DNA from: an uncultured Bacilli bacterium
Lineage (GTDB): Bacteria > Bacillota_I > Bacilli_A > RF39 > UBA660
DNA length: 56,265 nt
Reading direction: 5' to 3'
NCBI GenBank assembly: GCA_949425635.1
Contig: CASPWD010000011.1
Span: 1-56,265 of the forward strand
The notes under the pieces are model-generated. The model saw only the letters and a list, made by a program, of their open reading frames with translations. It did not search any database and was not told the DNA's origin. A program made the position numbers and the translations under genes. Below, one piece after another: positions 24,143 to 31,885 of this stretch (the first letter of the stretch is position 1; each line of letters starts with the position of its first letter).

Positions 24143-24949
24143 ATGAATATTTATAAAGCTTTAAATGAAATAACGTTATATATAGATGAACACTTGGATG
24201 AGAAAATATCTTATGATAAGTTAGCTAGAATGTTAGGTGTTAATACTTATACTATGCAGAGATTGTTTGCTCTTTTAACAAATATTACTTTAGCAGATTA
24301 TATAAGAAAAAGAAGATTATCTGTAGCAGGAGAAGAGCTTTATTTAGATAATGGAAAAATCATAGATGTAGCTTTTAAGTATTGCTATGATAATGCGACA
24401 TCTTTTTCTCGAGCTTTTATGAATTTTCATGGAATTAAACCTAGTCAGATAAGTAAGGAGACAAAATTAAAAATATTTCCTCGTATAGTATTTGAAGAAA
24501 AGAATGAGACTAAGGAATCAATAAGTTATGAGATTGTTGAATTAGATGAGATGGTTCTTTATGGGACATATGTGAAGACTGATAATGATCATATAGAATT
24601 TGATGCTCCAAAATTTTTTGCAGAAATAGAAAATAAAAATATTGATAGATATGGTGAAATAAATTATGGAATGGTGACGTATGATGAAAATGAAGAAGAA
24701 TGTCATGAAAAAACAAATGCTTACTGGGTATTGTATACACAAGAAATACCTGATTTAGAAAAGGTTGTTATTCCAAAGAGTAAATGGTTAATGTTTAAGA
24801 TACCATCACAAGAAGCTAAAGATATTCGTGAGATTTCACAACAATTTTATTTAGAATTCTTACCTAGTTGTAAATATAATTTATCAGATCTTCCAGAGTT
24901 AGAATATTATCATGATGGAGTGACTGATTTTTTAGTACCAATTATTTAA
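24143..24949 (+). CDS. AraC-family regulator with GyrI-like effector domain
   Basis: The 268-residue protein begins with two AraC-type helix-turn-helix motifs (IDEHLDEKISYDKLARMLGVNTYTMQRLFALL and IIDVAFKYCYDNATSFSRAFMNFHGIKPSQ). After these comes a GyrI-like or BmrR-type effector-binding domain from about residue 118 (SYEIVELDEMVLYGTYVKT to the C-terminus). Proteins of this layout respond to small hydrophobic or cationic compounds. No divergent target gene is present. A TATAAT and a short leader lie just upstream. Confidence 0.85.
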   Translation: MNIYKALNEITLYIDEHLDEKISYDKLARMLGVNTYTMQRLFALLTNITLADYIRKRRLSVAGEELYLDNGKIIDVAFKYCYDNATSFSRAFMNFHGIKPSQISKETKLKIFPRIVFEEKNETKESISYEIVELDEMVLYGTYVKTDNDHIEFDAPKFFAEIENKNIDRYGEINYGMVTYDENEEECHEKTNAYWVLYTQEIPDLEKVVIPKSKWLMFKIPSQEAKDIREISQQFYLEFLPSCKYNLSDLPELEYYHDGVTDFLVPII

Positions 24950-24955
24950 ACTGAT

Positions 24956-24989
24956 AAAACTGATAATAAAAATGTCAGTTTTTTTTAAT
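24956..24989 (+). terminator. Rho-independent terminator
   Basis: AAACTGA and TCAGTTT pair and are followed by a T run; it closes the AraC-type gene. Confidence 0.75.
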
Positions 24990-25027
24990 TCCTTTCTGTT
25001 ATATTAACTTCCAAGGAGATGATTATG

Positions 25028-26896
25028 ATGAAGTTTAAGGGGTATTCATCAGAAATAATCTTGACTAAAAAGAATGTTTCAAAAGAGGAATGGCTAGATT
25101 TTATAAAAGTAATATCAAGGTATAATGGATATTTAAAAAAATGGAATATTTTGATTACTTTAGAAGCTAATAAAGTTAGGTATTTTTTGAATACAAAGTG
25201 CCAGTTGCCACCATCTATTAATAATTTAAATTCATTTTTGTTAAAGAAGGCTGATTTTATAAATATATCAGAATACTATGTTACTTTTCCATCTTATTTT
25301 CCGATAGGTAGTAATTTATTTGACATATATAATTATTGTGAAATAAAAAAAATAGGCAATTTAAAATTTATTAATATAGGTATTCGAAAAATATCAGAAG
25401 ATAAGACATTATCTAAAGTAGATATATTTATTGAACATGATAATAAATTGATTAAGACAAAAATGATGTTCGGTTTGCCTGCTAATGTAATGAGTGTTGA
25501 TTTTGATACTAATAAAAGATTTTCTTATGTAGGAGTTCCAAAGTATTTGGATATACAAAAAGCTTTATATTTATTAAAGACAGATAAAGTAAATAGTTTA
25601 TTGAAAGTGGATACTTTTCCATATTTTAAAGATGATTTCTATTTGAGTGAAAAAAAATTTGATTTTGCTAAACATTCTTTGGTACTTGGGTCTTCTGGAT
25701 GTGGTAAGTCAAAATTCTTAAGTCTTTTAATTAATAATATTAAGAAAAATAATTATGGTAATTTTAAAGTAGTAATGATAGATCCGCATGCGGCGATGGA
25801 AAATGATATTGGTGGATTAGGGAAAACAATCGATTTTAATACGTTAGAAGATAGTATAAATTTATTTGCATCATCAAGCAATGATTTAGTAGCTTCAACA
25901 GAATTAACTTTGGAACTATTTAAATCATTAATAAGTGATCAATATAATTCAAAGTTAGAAAGAGTACTTAGACATTCCATTTATTTATTACTTAGTGTTA
26001 AGAGTTTTAATTTTATAAATTTAAGAAAACTTATCTTGGATACAGAATATCGAGTAAGCTTAATAAATAGTTTAAGTAAAGTTGTGCCAGTTAGTGTTAT
26101 AGATTTTTTCTTAAGTGATTTTAATGATTTGAAAACAAAGAGTTATGGAGAGGCGATTTCACCTATTATAGCTTTTATTGATGAGATGGAATTGTTGCCT
26201 GTATTTAATGAAGAGCATATTGATAGTACTTTAGAAATGATGATTAATGATAATTTTCTTACTTTGTTTTCTTTAAATAGAACTGTTTTAGGGGATAAAG
26301 TAACTAAGACAATTTCTGGCCTTATAATGCAACAATTATTAACTATTATTCAAAGTAGAGCTATAAATGAGCATGTAATTTTTGTAATAGATGAGGTTGC
26401 GGTAGTTGAAAATCCCATTTTATGTCGTTTTTTGTCGGAAGCTCGTAAGTACAATTTATCTTTAATATTAGCTGGACAATATTTTAATCAGATTTCAGAT
26501 AGTTTAAAAGATGCTGTTTTGGCAAACGTTTTAAATTACTATATTTTTAGAGTATCAAGATTAGATGCAACAATGCTTGTTGATAATTTGGATATTAAGA
26601 TACCTAGTGATAATGAAAAGGAAACTAAAATTAAACTTTTAAGTAGCTTAAATAACAGAGAATGTATTGTAAGAGTAAGCAATAGAGATGCGTTAATACC
26701 AGCTTTTAAAGCTAGAACTTTGGATTTTACTAGTATTCCACGAGTTAGGAAAAAAATAAATGTTTCGAATATAAATAATGATGTACCCGAATGTAAGAAA
26801 GAAAATAATTTTAATTTTCAAATAAGTAATAGTATAAGTTTGAATGATATATTAAGTAAAAATTCGACAAGTAGGAGAGTGAATGTAAATGAATGA
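25028..26896 (+). CDS. HerA/VirB4-like P-loop ATPase
   Basis: The product of about 622 residues has an N-terminal region of some 210 residues without recognised motifs. An ATPase core of the FtsK/HerA/VirB4 type follows: Walker A LGSSGCGKSK at about 221-229, IDPHAAM, Walker B VIFVIDEV near 452, and ILAGQYFNQ with the sensor Gln. Such motors pump DNA or protein through membranes or act with nucleases. No relaxase, VirD4 or pilus genes are near, so this is not a full conjugation module. AAGGAG before ATG 25025/25028 sets the start. The following gene overlaps it by eight bases, suggesting a two-component unit. Confidence 0.75.
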   Translation: MKFKGYSSEIILTKKNVSKEEWLDFIKVISRYNGYLKKWNILITLEANKVRYFLNTKCQLPPSINNLNSFLLKKADFINISEYYVTFPSYFPIGSNLFDIYNYCEIKKIGNLKFINIGIRKISEDKTLSKVDIFIEHDNKLIKTKMMFGLPANVMSVDFDTNKRFSYVGVPKYLDIQKALYLLKTDKVNSLLKVDTFPYFKDDFYLSEKKFDFAKHSLVLGSSGCGKSKFLSLLINNIKKNNYGNFKVVMIDPHAAMENDIGGLGKTIDFNTLEDSINLFASSSNDLVASTELTLELFKSLISDQYNSKLERVLRHSIYLLLSVKSFNFINLRKLILDTEYRVSLINSLSKVVPVSVIDFFLSDFNDLKTKSYGEAISPIIAFIDEMELLPVFNEEHIDSTLEMMINDNFLTLFSLNRTVLGDKVTKTISGLIMQQLLTIIQSRAINEHVIFVIDEVAVVENPILCRFLSEARKYNLSLILAGQYFNQISDSLKDAVLANVLNYYIFRVSRLDATMLVDNLDIKIPSDNEKETKIKLLSSLNNRECIVRVSNRDALIPAFKARTLDFTSIPRVRKKINVSNINNDVPECKKENNFNFQISNSISLNDILSKNSTSRRVNVNE

Positions 26897-27587
26897 TAAT
26901 AAAGCTTTGGAAATAATTGATAAAATATTTATGAATATTTTTAATAGAAAGAATCAGTATACATTAGATGAAATTCTTGAAAAATTTGCTTTTGATATAA
27001 GATTGCCTAAACAAGTTAATGACTCAATAACTAATGAAGTTACTTGGGCTGATTCAATAAGTAGTGGAAGATTTATTACTTTAGACAATATGGAAAAAAG
27101 AGATACTACTGTAGGATGGATGTTAGATAAAAAGAATGTTTCTAGTTTAGAAGATTTAATTAGAATTTGGAATAGTATAAATTATACTACAACAGAACGA
27201 GTTTATGATTCTGAAAATGTAGCTAAAAGTGACACAATATATAGATGCCAAAATGTTTATAGATCCTCTGATTGTGGAGATTCTAAAAATATTGTATTTT
27301 GTGAATCCGTTCATGAAAGTGAATTTGTTCTTTCTTCGCAAAGATCTGCAACTTGTATGTTTTCTATTAGAGTCGATGATTCTAAAGATTGTAGTAATTC
27401 ATATAATGTTATATGTTCTAGTAAAGTTAGTAATTCATTCTTTATTCAAGATTGTTTTGATTTATATGAGTGTATGTTTTGTTCTCATATTGCTAATAAA
27501 AGATTTTGTATTGCTAATATGCAATTTGAGGAAGAAGAGTATTTTCAAATCAAGAAAATGATAATAGATTGGATATTAAATTCATAG
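26889..27587 (+). CDS. Ser/Cys-rich solenoid-like partner of the ATPase
   Basis: The 232-residue protein has an N-terminal helical region and then, from about residue 100 to 215, short repeats in which Ser or Cys recurs every five to six residues: ENVAKSDTIYRCQNVYRSS, then CGDSKNIVFCESVHESEF and VSNSFFIQDCFDLYECMF. This pattern resembles a parallel beta-helix. I recall similar Cys-rich repeat proteins beside VirB4-like ATPases in reduced bacterial genomes, but I cannot name a characterised member. Its start overlaps the ATPase stop, so they are translationally coupled. Confidence 0.6.
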   Translation: MNDNKALEIIDKIFMNIFNRKNQYTLDEILEKFAFDIRLPKQVNDSITNEVTWADSISSGRFITLDNMEKRDTTVGWMLDKKNVSSLEDLIRIWNSINYTTTERVYDSENVAKSDTIYRCQNVYRSSDCGDSKNIVFCESVHESEFVLSSQRSATCMFSIRVDDSKDCSNSYNVICSSKVSNSFFIQDCFDLYECMFCSHIANKRFCIANMQFEEEEYFQIKKMIIDWILNS

Positions 27588-27691
27588 AATTATGGAAAAT
27601 TATAATTAAATTTTTAAATTTGTTGATAATAAATGTAGGAAAATGTGTTAGTATATAGAGAAAAAATAAATAAAATAGAGAAATTTTGCTT

Positions 27692-27718
27692 TTCGACAAA
27701 ATTCGACTTTTTTCGACA
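27692..27718 (+). promoter_or_regulatory. Three tandem 0A-box-like repeats upstream of csp
   Basis: TTCGACA, TTCGACT and TTCGACA begin at 27692, 27702 and 27712, exactly ten bases apart. Read on the other strand they match the Spo0A box TGTCGAA (the middle one with one mismatch). A GATAAT -10 element lies at 27730-27735, so the boxes cover the -35 region. Confidence 0.6.
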
Positions 27719-27766
27719 ATTCGTTATGTGATAATGAGTACATCAGAAAGGAAGGAAAGAATTAAA

Positions 27767-27976
27767 ATGGAAAGTAAAGTTAAATGGTTTAATAATGAGA
27801 AAGGGTATGGGTTCATTGAATATAAAGAAAATGAAGATATTTTCGTTCATTACTCAGCAATATTACATGATGGATATAAGACTTTGAACCAAGGAGATAA
27901 CGTGTATTTTGACCTTATCGAAACTGATAAAGGCTATCAAGCACGCAATGTCCAAACTCTTAACAATTTTCTATAA
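27767..27976 (+). CDS. csp: Cold-shock domain protein
   Basis: The 69-residue protein is a CspA-type OB fold with the RNA-binding motifs KWFNNEKGYGFI and IFVHYSAI. It binds single-stranded nucleic acid and can act as an RNA chaperone. ATG 27767 follows AAAGGAAGGAAAG. The residue after the second motif and the longer loop HDGYKTLNQGDN are ordinary family variation. The upstream 0A-box-like array suggests growth-phase or sporulation control. A perfect terminator follows. Confidence 0.93.
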   Translation: MESKVKWFNNEKGYGFIEYKENEDIFVHYSAILHDGYKTLNQGDNVYFDLIETDKGYQARNVQTLNNFL

Positions 27977-27984
27977 AACTTTAA

Positions 27985-28025
27985 ACGATTAAGATGTTGA
28001 TTTTAATATTCTTAATCGTTTTTTA
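27985..28025 (+). terminator. Rho-independent terminator
   Basis: ACGATTAAGA and TCTTAATCGT pair around an AT-rich loop, followed by TTTTTT. Confidence 0.9.
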
Positions 28026-28075
28026 TATATTTTTATTATTTATGAGTAATATTTTGGTAAAAAAACTCAATTTTC

Positions 28076-28105
28076 TTGACATAGAAAGAGAGCAAGCTTT
28101 ATAAT
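28076..28105 (+). promoter_or_regulatory. Promoter of the sortase operon
   Basis: TTGACA and TATAAT, both perfect, lie 18 bases apart. Transcription should start near 28112. Confidence 0.85.
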
Positions 28106-28135
28106 TGTTAGAGTATGAAAGTGAGGAAAATGGAA

Positions 28136-28666
28136 ATGAAAAAGAAAATATCATTCGCTCTTTTATTAGCTGCTGGTCTTGTAGTAACTGCTCCAGTTAA
28201 TGCGATGACTGAGTCAGAATTAAAAGCTAAAATGACTAAAGAATATACAGTTAATGGAAGAACTGAAAAAGTTGATAACTCAGTAGTTACACAAATTGAA
28301 AGATATTTTGACAAATATGAAGTTTCTTCAGATGATTGTGATTATATCGCAGGTAAAATCGATGAAGCAGTAGAATTAATTGAAAAAGGTAAAGCTACAG
28401 AATGGCGTGAACTTACTTCTTCAGAAAAAGAAGCATTAATTGCTATTGTTAACGATATTTCAAGTAAGACTTCAGTAAAAGCTTCATTAAGTAAAAGTGG
28501 AGATCTTACAATTTATGAAGAAGATGGAAAAACTGTATTTACAAAATTATCAAATTTAATTAAAAATACTGATGATTCAATGGCAATCGTATTAGTTGTT
28601 GGTGCTACAATATCTTTAGCTGGTTTATTACTAATCGTTAAAAAAGTTGTAAAAGCTAATGCTTAA
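28136..28666 (+). CDS. Secreted protein, likely substrate of the adjacent sortase
   Basis: The 176-residue product has a signal peptide (MKKKISFALLLAAGLVVTAPVNA), a helical extracellular region, and a C-terminal hydrophobic segment followed by a basic end (LLIVKKVVKANA). Just before that segment is KNTDDSMAI, in the place where a sortase motif would stand, although it is not LPXTG. Class D sortase loci of other Firmicutes often start with a small protein of this layout. I chose ATG 28136, nine bases after GTGAGG; upstream in-frame ATGs lie too close to the promoter or the site. It overlaps the sortase gene by eight bases. Confidence 0.7.
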   Translation: MKKKISFALLLAAGLVVTAPVNAMTESELKAKMTKEYTVNGRTEKVDNSVVTQIERYFDKYEVSSDDCDYIAGKIDEAVELIEKGKATEWRELTSSEKEALIAIVNDISSKTSVKASLSKSGDLTIYEEDGKTVFTKLSNLIKNTDDSMAIVLVVGATISLAGLLLIVKKVVKANA

Positions 28667-29312
28667 GAAAATAATAAAAGCAATTTTGGCAATTGTTAAG
28701 CAATTAGCAATTGCTTTTTTCTTTGCTTCGTTGATAATTTTTATAGTTAGTCTGTTTGTAAAAGATAAGGTTGAACTGGGCTTTTCTTTAATTTCTAACT
28801 TTGCAGTTGCTGGGGAATACGGAGAACAAGTTGAAGTTAAGTTTGATGAAATGGAAAAAAGATTAATCAATTATCCACATTATGGAACAAAATTTGCGAC
28901 ATTAATTATTCCAGATATGGGTGATTTTGCAAAAGATGTTGTTCATGGTGACGATTTAGATTTAATAAAGAATAATATTGGACATTTTGCAGGGAGTTAT
29001 TTTCCTGGAGAAGGTGGATCAATAATATTTGCAGCTCATAATAGTAGACAACATTTTATGTATTTGCCTAAAGTGAAAATAGGGTCTATTGTTACTGTTA
29101 AAACAGATTATGGTGTTTTTAATTATAAGGTATATGATACTAAAGTAATTAAAGATACTGACGAAAAGGAATTGCCAATACAAAAGGAAAAAGAAATACT
29201 AATGATGTATACTTGTTATCCAACGACAACAGTAGGTCATAAAGATAAGAGATATGTTGTTTACGCAGAATTAGAAAGTCAAGAATATACAGGTGGTCAA
29301 AATGAAAGCTAA
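28659..29312 (+). CDS. Sortase, probably class D
   Basis: The 217-residue protein has an N-terminal membrane anchor (IVKQLAIAFFFASLIIFIVSLFV) and a sortase barrel. The catalytic His lies in IIFAAHNSRQHF, the catalytic Cys in LMMYTCYPTTTVGHKDKRYVV, and the Arg of the triad in the same stretch. Sortases cut wall-sorting signals and attach the protein to peptidoglycan or pilin. The small protein encoded upstream and the NPDTG protein at 136 are candidate substrates. The stop overlaps the next gene by 11 bases. Confidence 0.92.
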   Translation: MLKKIIKAILAIVKQLAIAFFFASLIIFIVSLFVKDKVELGFSLISNFAVAGEYGEQVEVKFDEMEKRLINYPHYGTKFATLIIPDMGDFAKDVVHGDDLDLIKNNIGHFAGSYFPGEGGSIIFAAHNSRQHFMYLPKVKIGSIVTVKTDYGVFNYKVYDTKVIKDTDEKELPIQKEKEILMMYTCYPTTTVGHKDKRYVVYAELESQEYTGGQNES

Positions 29313-30114
29313 ATTAAAGGTAATATTATATTTTATTTTAGAATTTATTTTGTCGTTAGTATTTTTAGGATGTTTGAGTTTATTCTTAATTAAGAGTACT
29401 ATTTATAATCCTGATTTTGTAAAAGAACAATTTAAAGAGTCTGATTATTATAATAATTTATATACATCAATTAATAATGAAATGTCTAATATAGTTGTAC
29501 AAGCTGGATTAGATGATAGTGCTTTAGAAAACATTTATACAAATGAAATGTTAAGTGAAACAATTGATGAAATAATAAGTAGCATTTATAGTGGTAAGAC
29601 TTATGAGGTAAATACACAAGAGGTAAAGGAAAATTTAATTAATAATATCAACAACTATTTAGAGATAAACAATATAAAGATAACAGATCAAGAAGCACTT
29701 GATAAATTTGTTAATAATATATTGAAGATTTATATGGATGAAATAACAATATCAGATAATATTAAATATGTAGAAAAAATTATAAGTAAAACTAGGCTAT
29801 TAATTAATATAGGTTTGATTCTATGTTTGATTATGATAGTTATATTGAGTTTATTTATGAAAAAACAATTTAAAGATACTATTTTAGCTATACCACTAAT
29901 TGTAACAGGGTTAATATTATTATTTACTTATATACTTGTTACAAGTAATGTAATTATAGATAATATATTTATATGGGATGTTAAGGTGTCAGAATTGTTA
30001 CAACAAGTTATGTTTAGTATTTTAGATAAAGTTAAGTTATATGGTGTGTTTTTAATTATTTTAGGATGTATTGATACAGTTTGTGTTCATTTAGTAAATG
30101 AGAGAAGAAAATAG
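29302..30114 (+). CDS. Multi-pass membrane protein of the sortase operon
   Basis: The 270-residue protein has an N-terminal membrane helix (FILEFILSLVFLGCLSLFLI), an extracellular acidic region of about 130 residues, and three further helices in the C-terminal half. I recognise no family. It lies last in the sortase operon, and its start (ATG 29302 after AGGTGG) is inside the sortase gene, so it probably works with the sortase or its substrate at the membrane. A GTG at 29293 is in frame but overlaps the binding site. Confidence 0.65.
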   Translation: MKAKLKVILYFILEFILSLVFLGCLSLFLIKSTIYNPDFVKEQFKESDYYNNLYTSINNEMSNIVVQAGLDDSALENIYTNEMLSETIDEIISSIYSGKTYEVNTQEVKENLINNINNYLEINNIKITDQEALDKFVNNILKIYMDEITISDNIKYVEKIISKTRLLINIGLILCLIMIVILSLFMKKQFKDTILAIPLIVTGLILLFTYILVTSNVIIDNIFIWDVKVSELLQQVMFSILDKVKLYGVFLIILGCIDTVCVHLVNERRK

Positions 30115-30138
30115 ATACTTGAGCTATCTGTTTTTTTC
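30113..30138 (+). terminator. Terminator of the sortase operon
   Basis: AGATA and TATCT flank a short loop, followed by a T run. The stem is short. Confidence 0.6.
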
Positions 30139-30151
30139 TTGGTAAAAAGTT

Positions 30152-30180
30152 TTGACAAAATAAAAAAATAGTATTATGAT
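30152..30180 (+). promoter_or_regulatory. Promoter of the hisS operon
   Basis: TTGACA and TATGAT lie 17 bases apart; transcription should start near 30187, 17 bases before the leader peptide. Confidence 0.8.
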
Positions 30181-30203
30181 AAGAGCGAGAAAGGGAGATT
30201 ACT

Positions 30204-30269
30204 ATGTTAAAAAATTTATTTACAGTAAATCATCATCATAATAATCTGCACTTGTTAATACGACATTAA
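30204..30269 (+). CDS. His leader peptide
   Basis: A 21-codon ORF encodes MLKNLFTVNHHHNNLHLLIRH with five His, three of them consecutive. Its ribosome binding site AAGGGAGA lies seven bases before ATG. It sits between a promoter and a strong terminator, ahead of an operon that ends in histidyl-tRNA synthetase. This matches the design of his leader peptides, in which a ribosome stalled for lack of charged tRNA-His changes RNA folding. It is rare for a low-GC Gram-positive, where T-box leaders usually do this job. Confidence 0.8.
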   Translation: MLKNLFTVNHHHNNLHLLIRH

Positions 30270-30366
30270 TTGATCGTAGGTACAAGTGCTATTTGTGGTG
30301 CTTGTATTTACTTAATATATAGAAATTATTTAAGCTATACAGGTACTAAACTGTATAGCTTTTTTG
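30248..30366 (+). promoter_or_regulatory. Attenuator region with terminator of the hisS operon
   Basis: GCACTTGT (30248-30255, inside the leader ORF) can pair with ACAAGTGC (30282-30289). The latter can instead pair with GTGCTTGT (30298-30305). The terminator AAGCTATACAG/CTGTATAGCTT at 30332-30361 is perfect and followed by T. CTTGTAT in the third segment can pair with ATACAGG in the terminator arm. The order of these competing stems resembles classical attenuation, but I could not settle by hand which state is the read-through state. Confidence 0.7.
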
Positions 30367-30397
30367 AATTTATGAGAAAGATAGAAGAGTGAGGATT

Positions 30398-30667
30398 ATG
30401 AAAATTATTGATGATAAAATAGTATTTAGTGAAGATATTAAAATGATTATGGACGGAAAAAATGCTTTAGATTTTAGTTATCAAGATAAGGGAATTGTTT
30501 TACCTGAAGAAAGTTTTTATGAAGACATTAGACAGGATTTTTATGAAGAAACGATGAAGATATTTGATGGTAATGTAAGTGTTTTATCTGAAGAAGAAAT
30601 GTATGAAGGAATTCATAGTGTGGTAAGTGATGTATTTGGGAGGTATCCCCATTATATCTTTAGATAA
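30398..30667 (+). CDS. Short upstream ORF, likely N-terminal part of the next gene
   Basis: The 89-codon ORF begins at ATG 30398 after GTGAGG and is the first gene behind the attenuator. It is acidic and has no motif. It overlaps the phosphoribosyltransferase-like frame by 41 bases. At the overlap, GGT-ATC-CCC-ATT in the second frame lines up with AGG-TAT-CCC-CAT in the first. A shift of one base at the CCCC run would join them into one protein of about 310 residues. It may therefore be one gene with a frameshift, natural or from sequencing, rather than two. Confidence 0.5.
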   Translation: MKIIDDKIVFSEDIKMIMDGKNALDFSYQDKGIVLPEESFYEDIRQDFYEETMKIFDGNVSVLSEEEMYEGIHSVVSDVFGRYPHYIFR

Positions 30668-31331
30668 AATATATTTAGTTACTGATGATAGGAATGTTTT
30701 ATTTTTAGATTGTACAAGATTAGATGGTTCTAAAAAATTAGTTTCAAGAAATAATTTAAATCGTTTTGATAATGTTGAATGGCAAATAAAAATGATTGCT
30801 GATAGATTAAAAGATATAGGATTAAATGAGATTATTTTAGCAGATGATGTTGTTTTTAGTGGTTCAGTTTTAAAAAGTGTTATTCAAGAATTTTTGAAAA
30901 ACGGAATTAAAGTATTAGGAATTAGAAGTGCAGTTGCAACCATTACATCTTATGAAATTTTTAAAGAGTTACCTTTAGGTCTTAAGTGTACATATTTGTT
31001 AGGGAGAAATTTTATAGATCAAGTTTGCGAAAGAGATTTTTATTTTGGAGTTGCTCAGTCTGGTATTTCAGTTTTGCAGCAGGATGGTTTCATTTATAAA
31101 GCACCTTATTTTGTTCCTTTTGGAAATCCAGTAGAGAGGGCAAGTATATCAGAAATGTATCGAAGGACTTTTTCTAGAGGGTGTTTAAGAAGAAGTATTG
31201 CTTTATGGAGTGAGATAGAAAGATTATCTAAAAGAAAATTTTATATAAGAGATTTACCAGAGAAGATTACTTTAGTAAATGACGAAGAAGAAATTGTAAA
31301 AACATTAAAGAAGGAGTTAAGAAGAATATGA
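30627..31331 (+). CDS. Phosphoribosyltransferase-like protein
   Basis: The frame encodes about 220-234 residues with a type I PRTase core: IILADDVVFSGSVLKSVI resembles the PRPP-binding loop (usually VDDVxxTG(G/S)T). The rest does not match a specific base PRTase. The start is uncertain: GTG 30627 has no binding site, GGGAGG at 30635 is followed only by ATT, and a fusion to the upstream frame is possible. The stop overlaps the next ATG by four bases. Its partner genes, a SLOG protein and HisRS, do not reveal the substrate. Confidence 0.6.
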   Translation: MMYLGGIPIISLDKIYLVTDDRNVLFLDCTRLDGSKKLVSRNNLNRFDNVEWQIKMIADRLKDIGLNEIILADDVVFSGSVLKSVIQEFLKNGIKVLGIRSAVATITSYEIFKELPLGLKCTYLLGRNFIDQVCERDFYFGVAQSGISVLQQDGFIYKAPYFVPFGNPVERASISEMYRRTFSRGCLRRSIALWSEIERLSKRKFYIRDLPEKITLVNDEEEIVKTLKKELRRI

Positions 31332-31879
31332 AAAAAGAAATGAGAAAATTACAAATAGGAGTTATGGGTTCAGCGGCAGATTTGAATTATAGTGATGATG
31401 CTTTAGAATTTGCTAAAGAATTAGGACGCTTAATTGCTTTAAGTGGAAATGTTTTAGTTTATGGAGCGGAGAAAGAATATAGTTCTTTATCGACTAATGC
31501 GGCGATAGAAGCTAGTAAAAATGGTGGAATAACAGTTGGAGTTACTGGTGGCAAGAGTAAAGATATTTATGGTGATTTTAGACCAACTATCTTAATACCT
31601 TGTGGATTAGAAATTGGTGGTGGTCGTGAATTTTCGCTTGTATTATCGTGTGATGTAATTATTGCAATAAGTGGAGGATCTGGGACTTTAACAGAGATGG
31701 CCATTGCATATCAGGCCAACATTCCAATCATAACAGTAGATAAATTTGGAGGATGGGCAGATAAATTGTCTGAACAATATATTGATGATAGACAGAGACT
31801 TAAATGTTTAAGCGCTAAAACGCCAGAAGAAGCTTTAGAAAAAGCGTTAAAAGTAATGAAAGAAAGAAAAGGAGAATAG
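31328..31879 (+). CDS. SLOG/LOG-like Rossmann-fold protein (TIGR00725 type)
   Basis: The 183-residue protein has the Rossmann-like fold of the LOG/DprA/Smf superfamily: QIGVMGSAADLNYS at the start, a central LVYGAEKEYSS, and ISGGSGTLTEMAIAYQANIPI, which holds the nucleotide-binding GGxGT. Family members bind or cleave nucleotides, for example lysine-decarboxylase-like LOG phosphoribohydrolases. It is translationally coupled to the PRTase-like gene (ATGA overlap), which suggests a joint nucleotide-related role. Confidence 0.75.
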   Translation: MKKEMRKLQIGVMGSAADLNYSDDALEFAKELGRLIALSGNVLVYGAEKEYSSLSTNAAIEASKNGGITVGVTGGKSKDIYGDFRPTILIPCGLEIGGGREFSLVLSCDVIIAISGGSGTLTEMAIAYQANIPIITVDKFGGWADKLSEQYIDDRQRLKCLSAKTPEEALEKALKVMKERKGE

Positions 31880-31885
31880 ATTATT

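Noticed and set aside
25028..26896. Conjugative element
   Set aside because: No relaxase, coupling protein, pilus or integrase genes flank the ATPase; both neighbours are chromosomal-type genes.
26889..27587. Pentapeptide-repeat assignment for the partner of the ATPase
   Set aside because: The repeats show Ser/Cys spacing of five to six residues but not the A(D/N)LxX pattern seen in the true pentapeptide protein at 8854.
30204..30366. T-box leader for hisS
   Set aside because: The T-box signature GGTGGTACC and a stem I are absent; a His-rich leader ORF is present instead.
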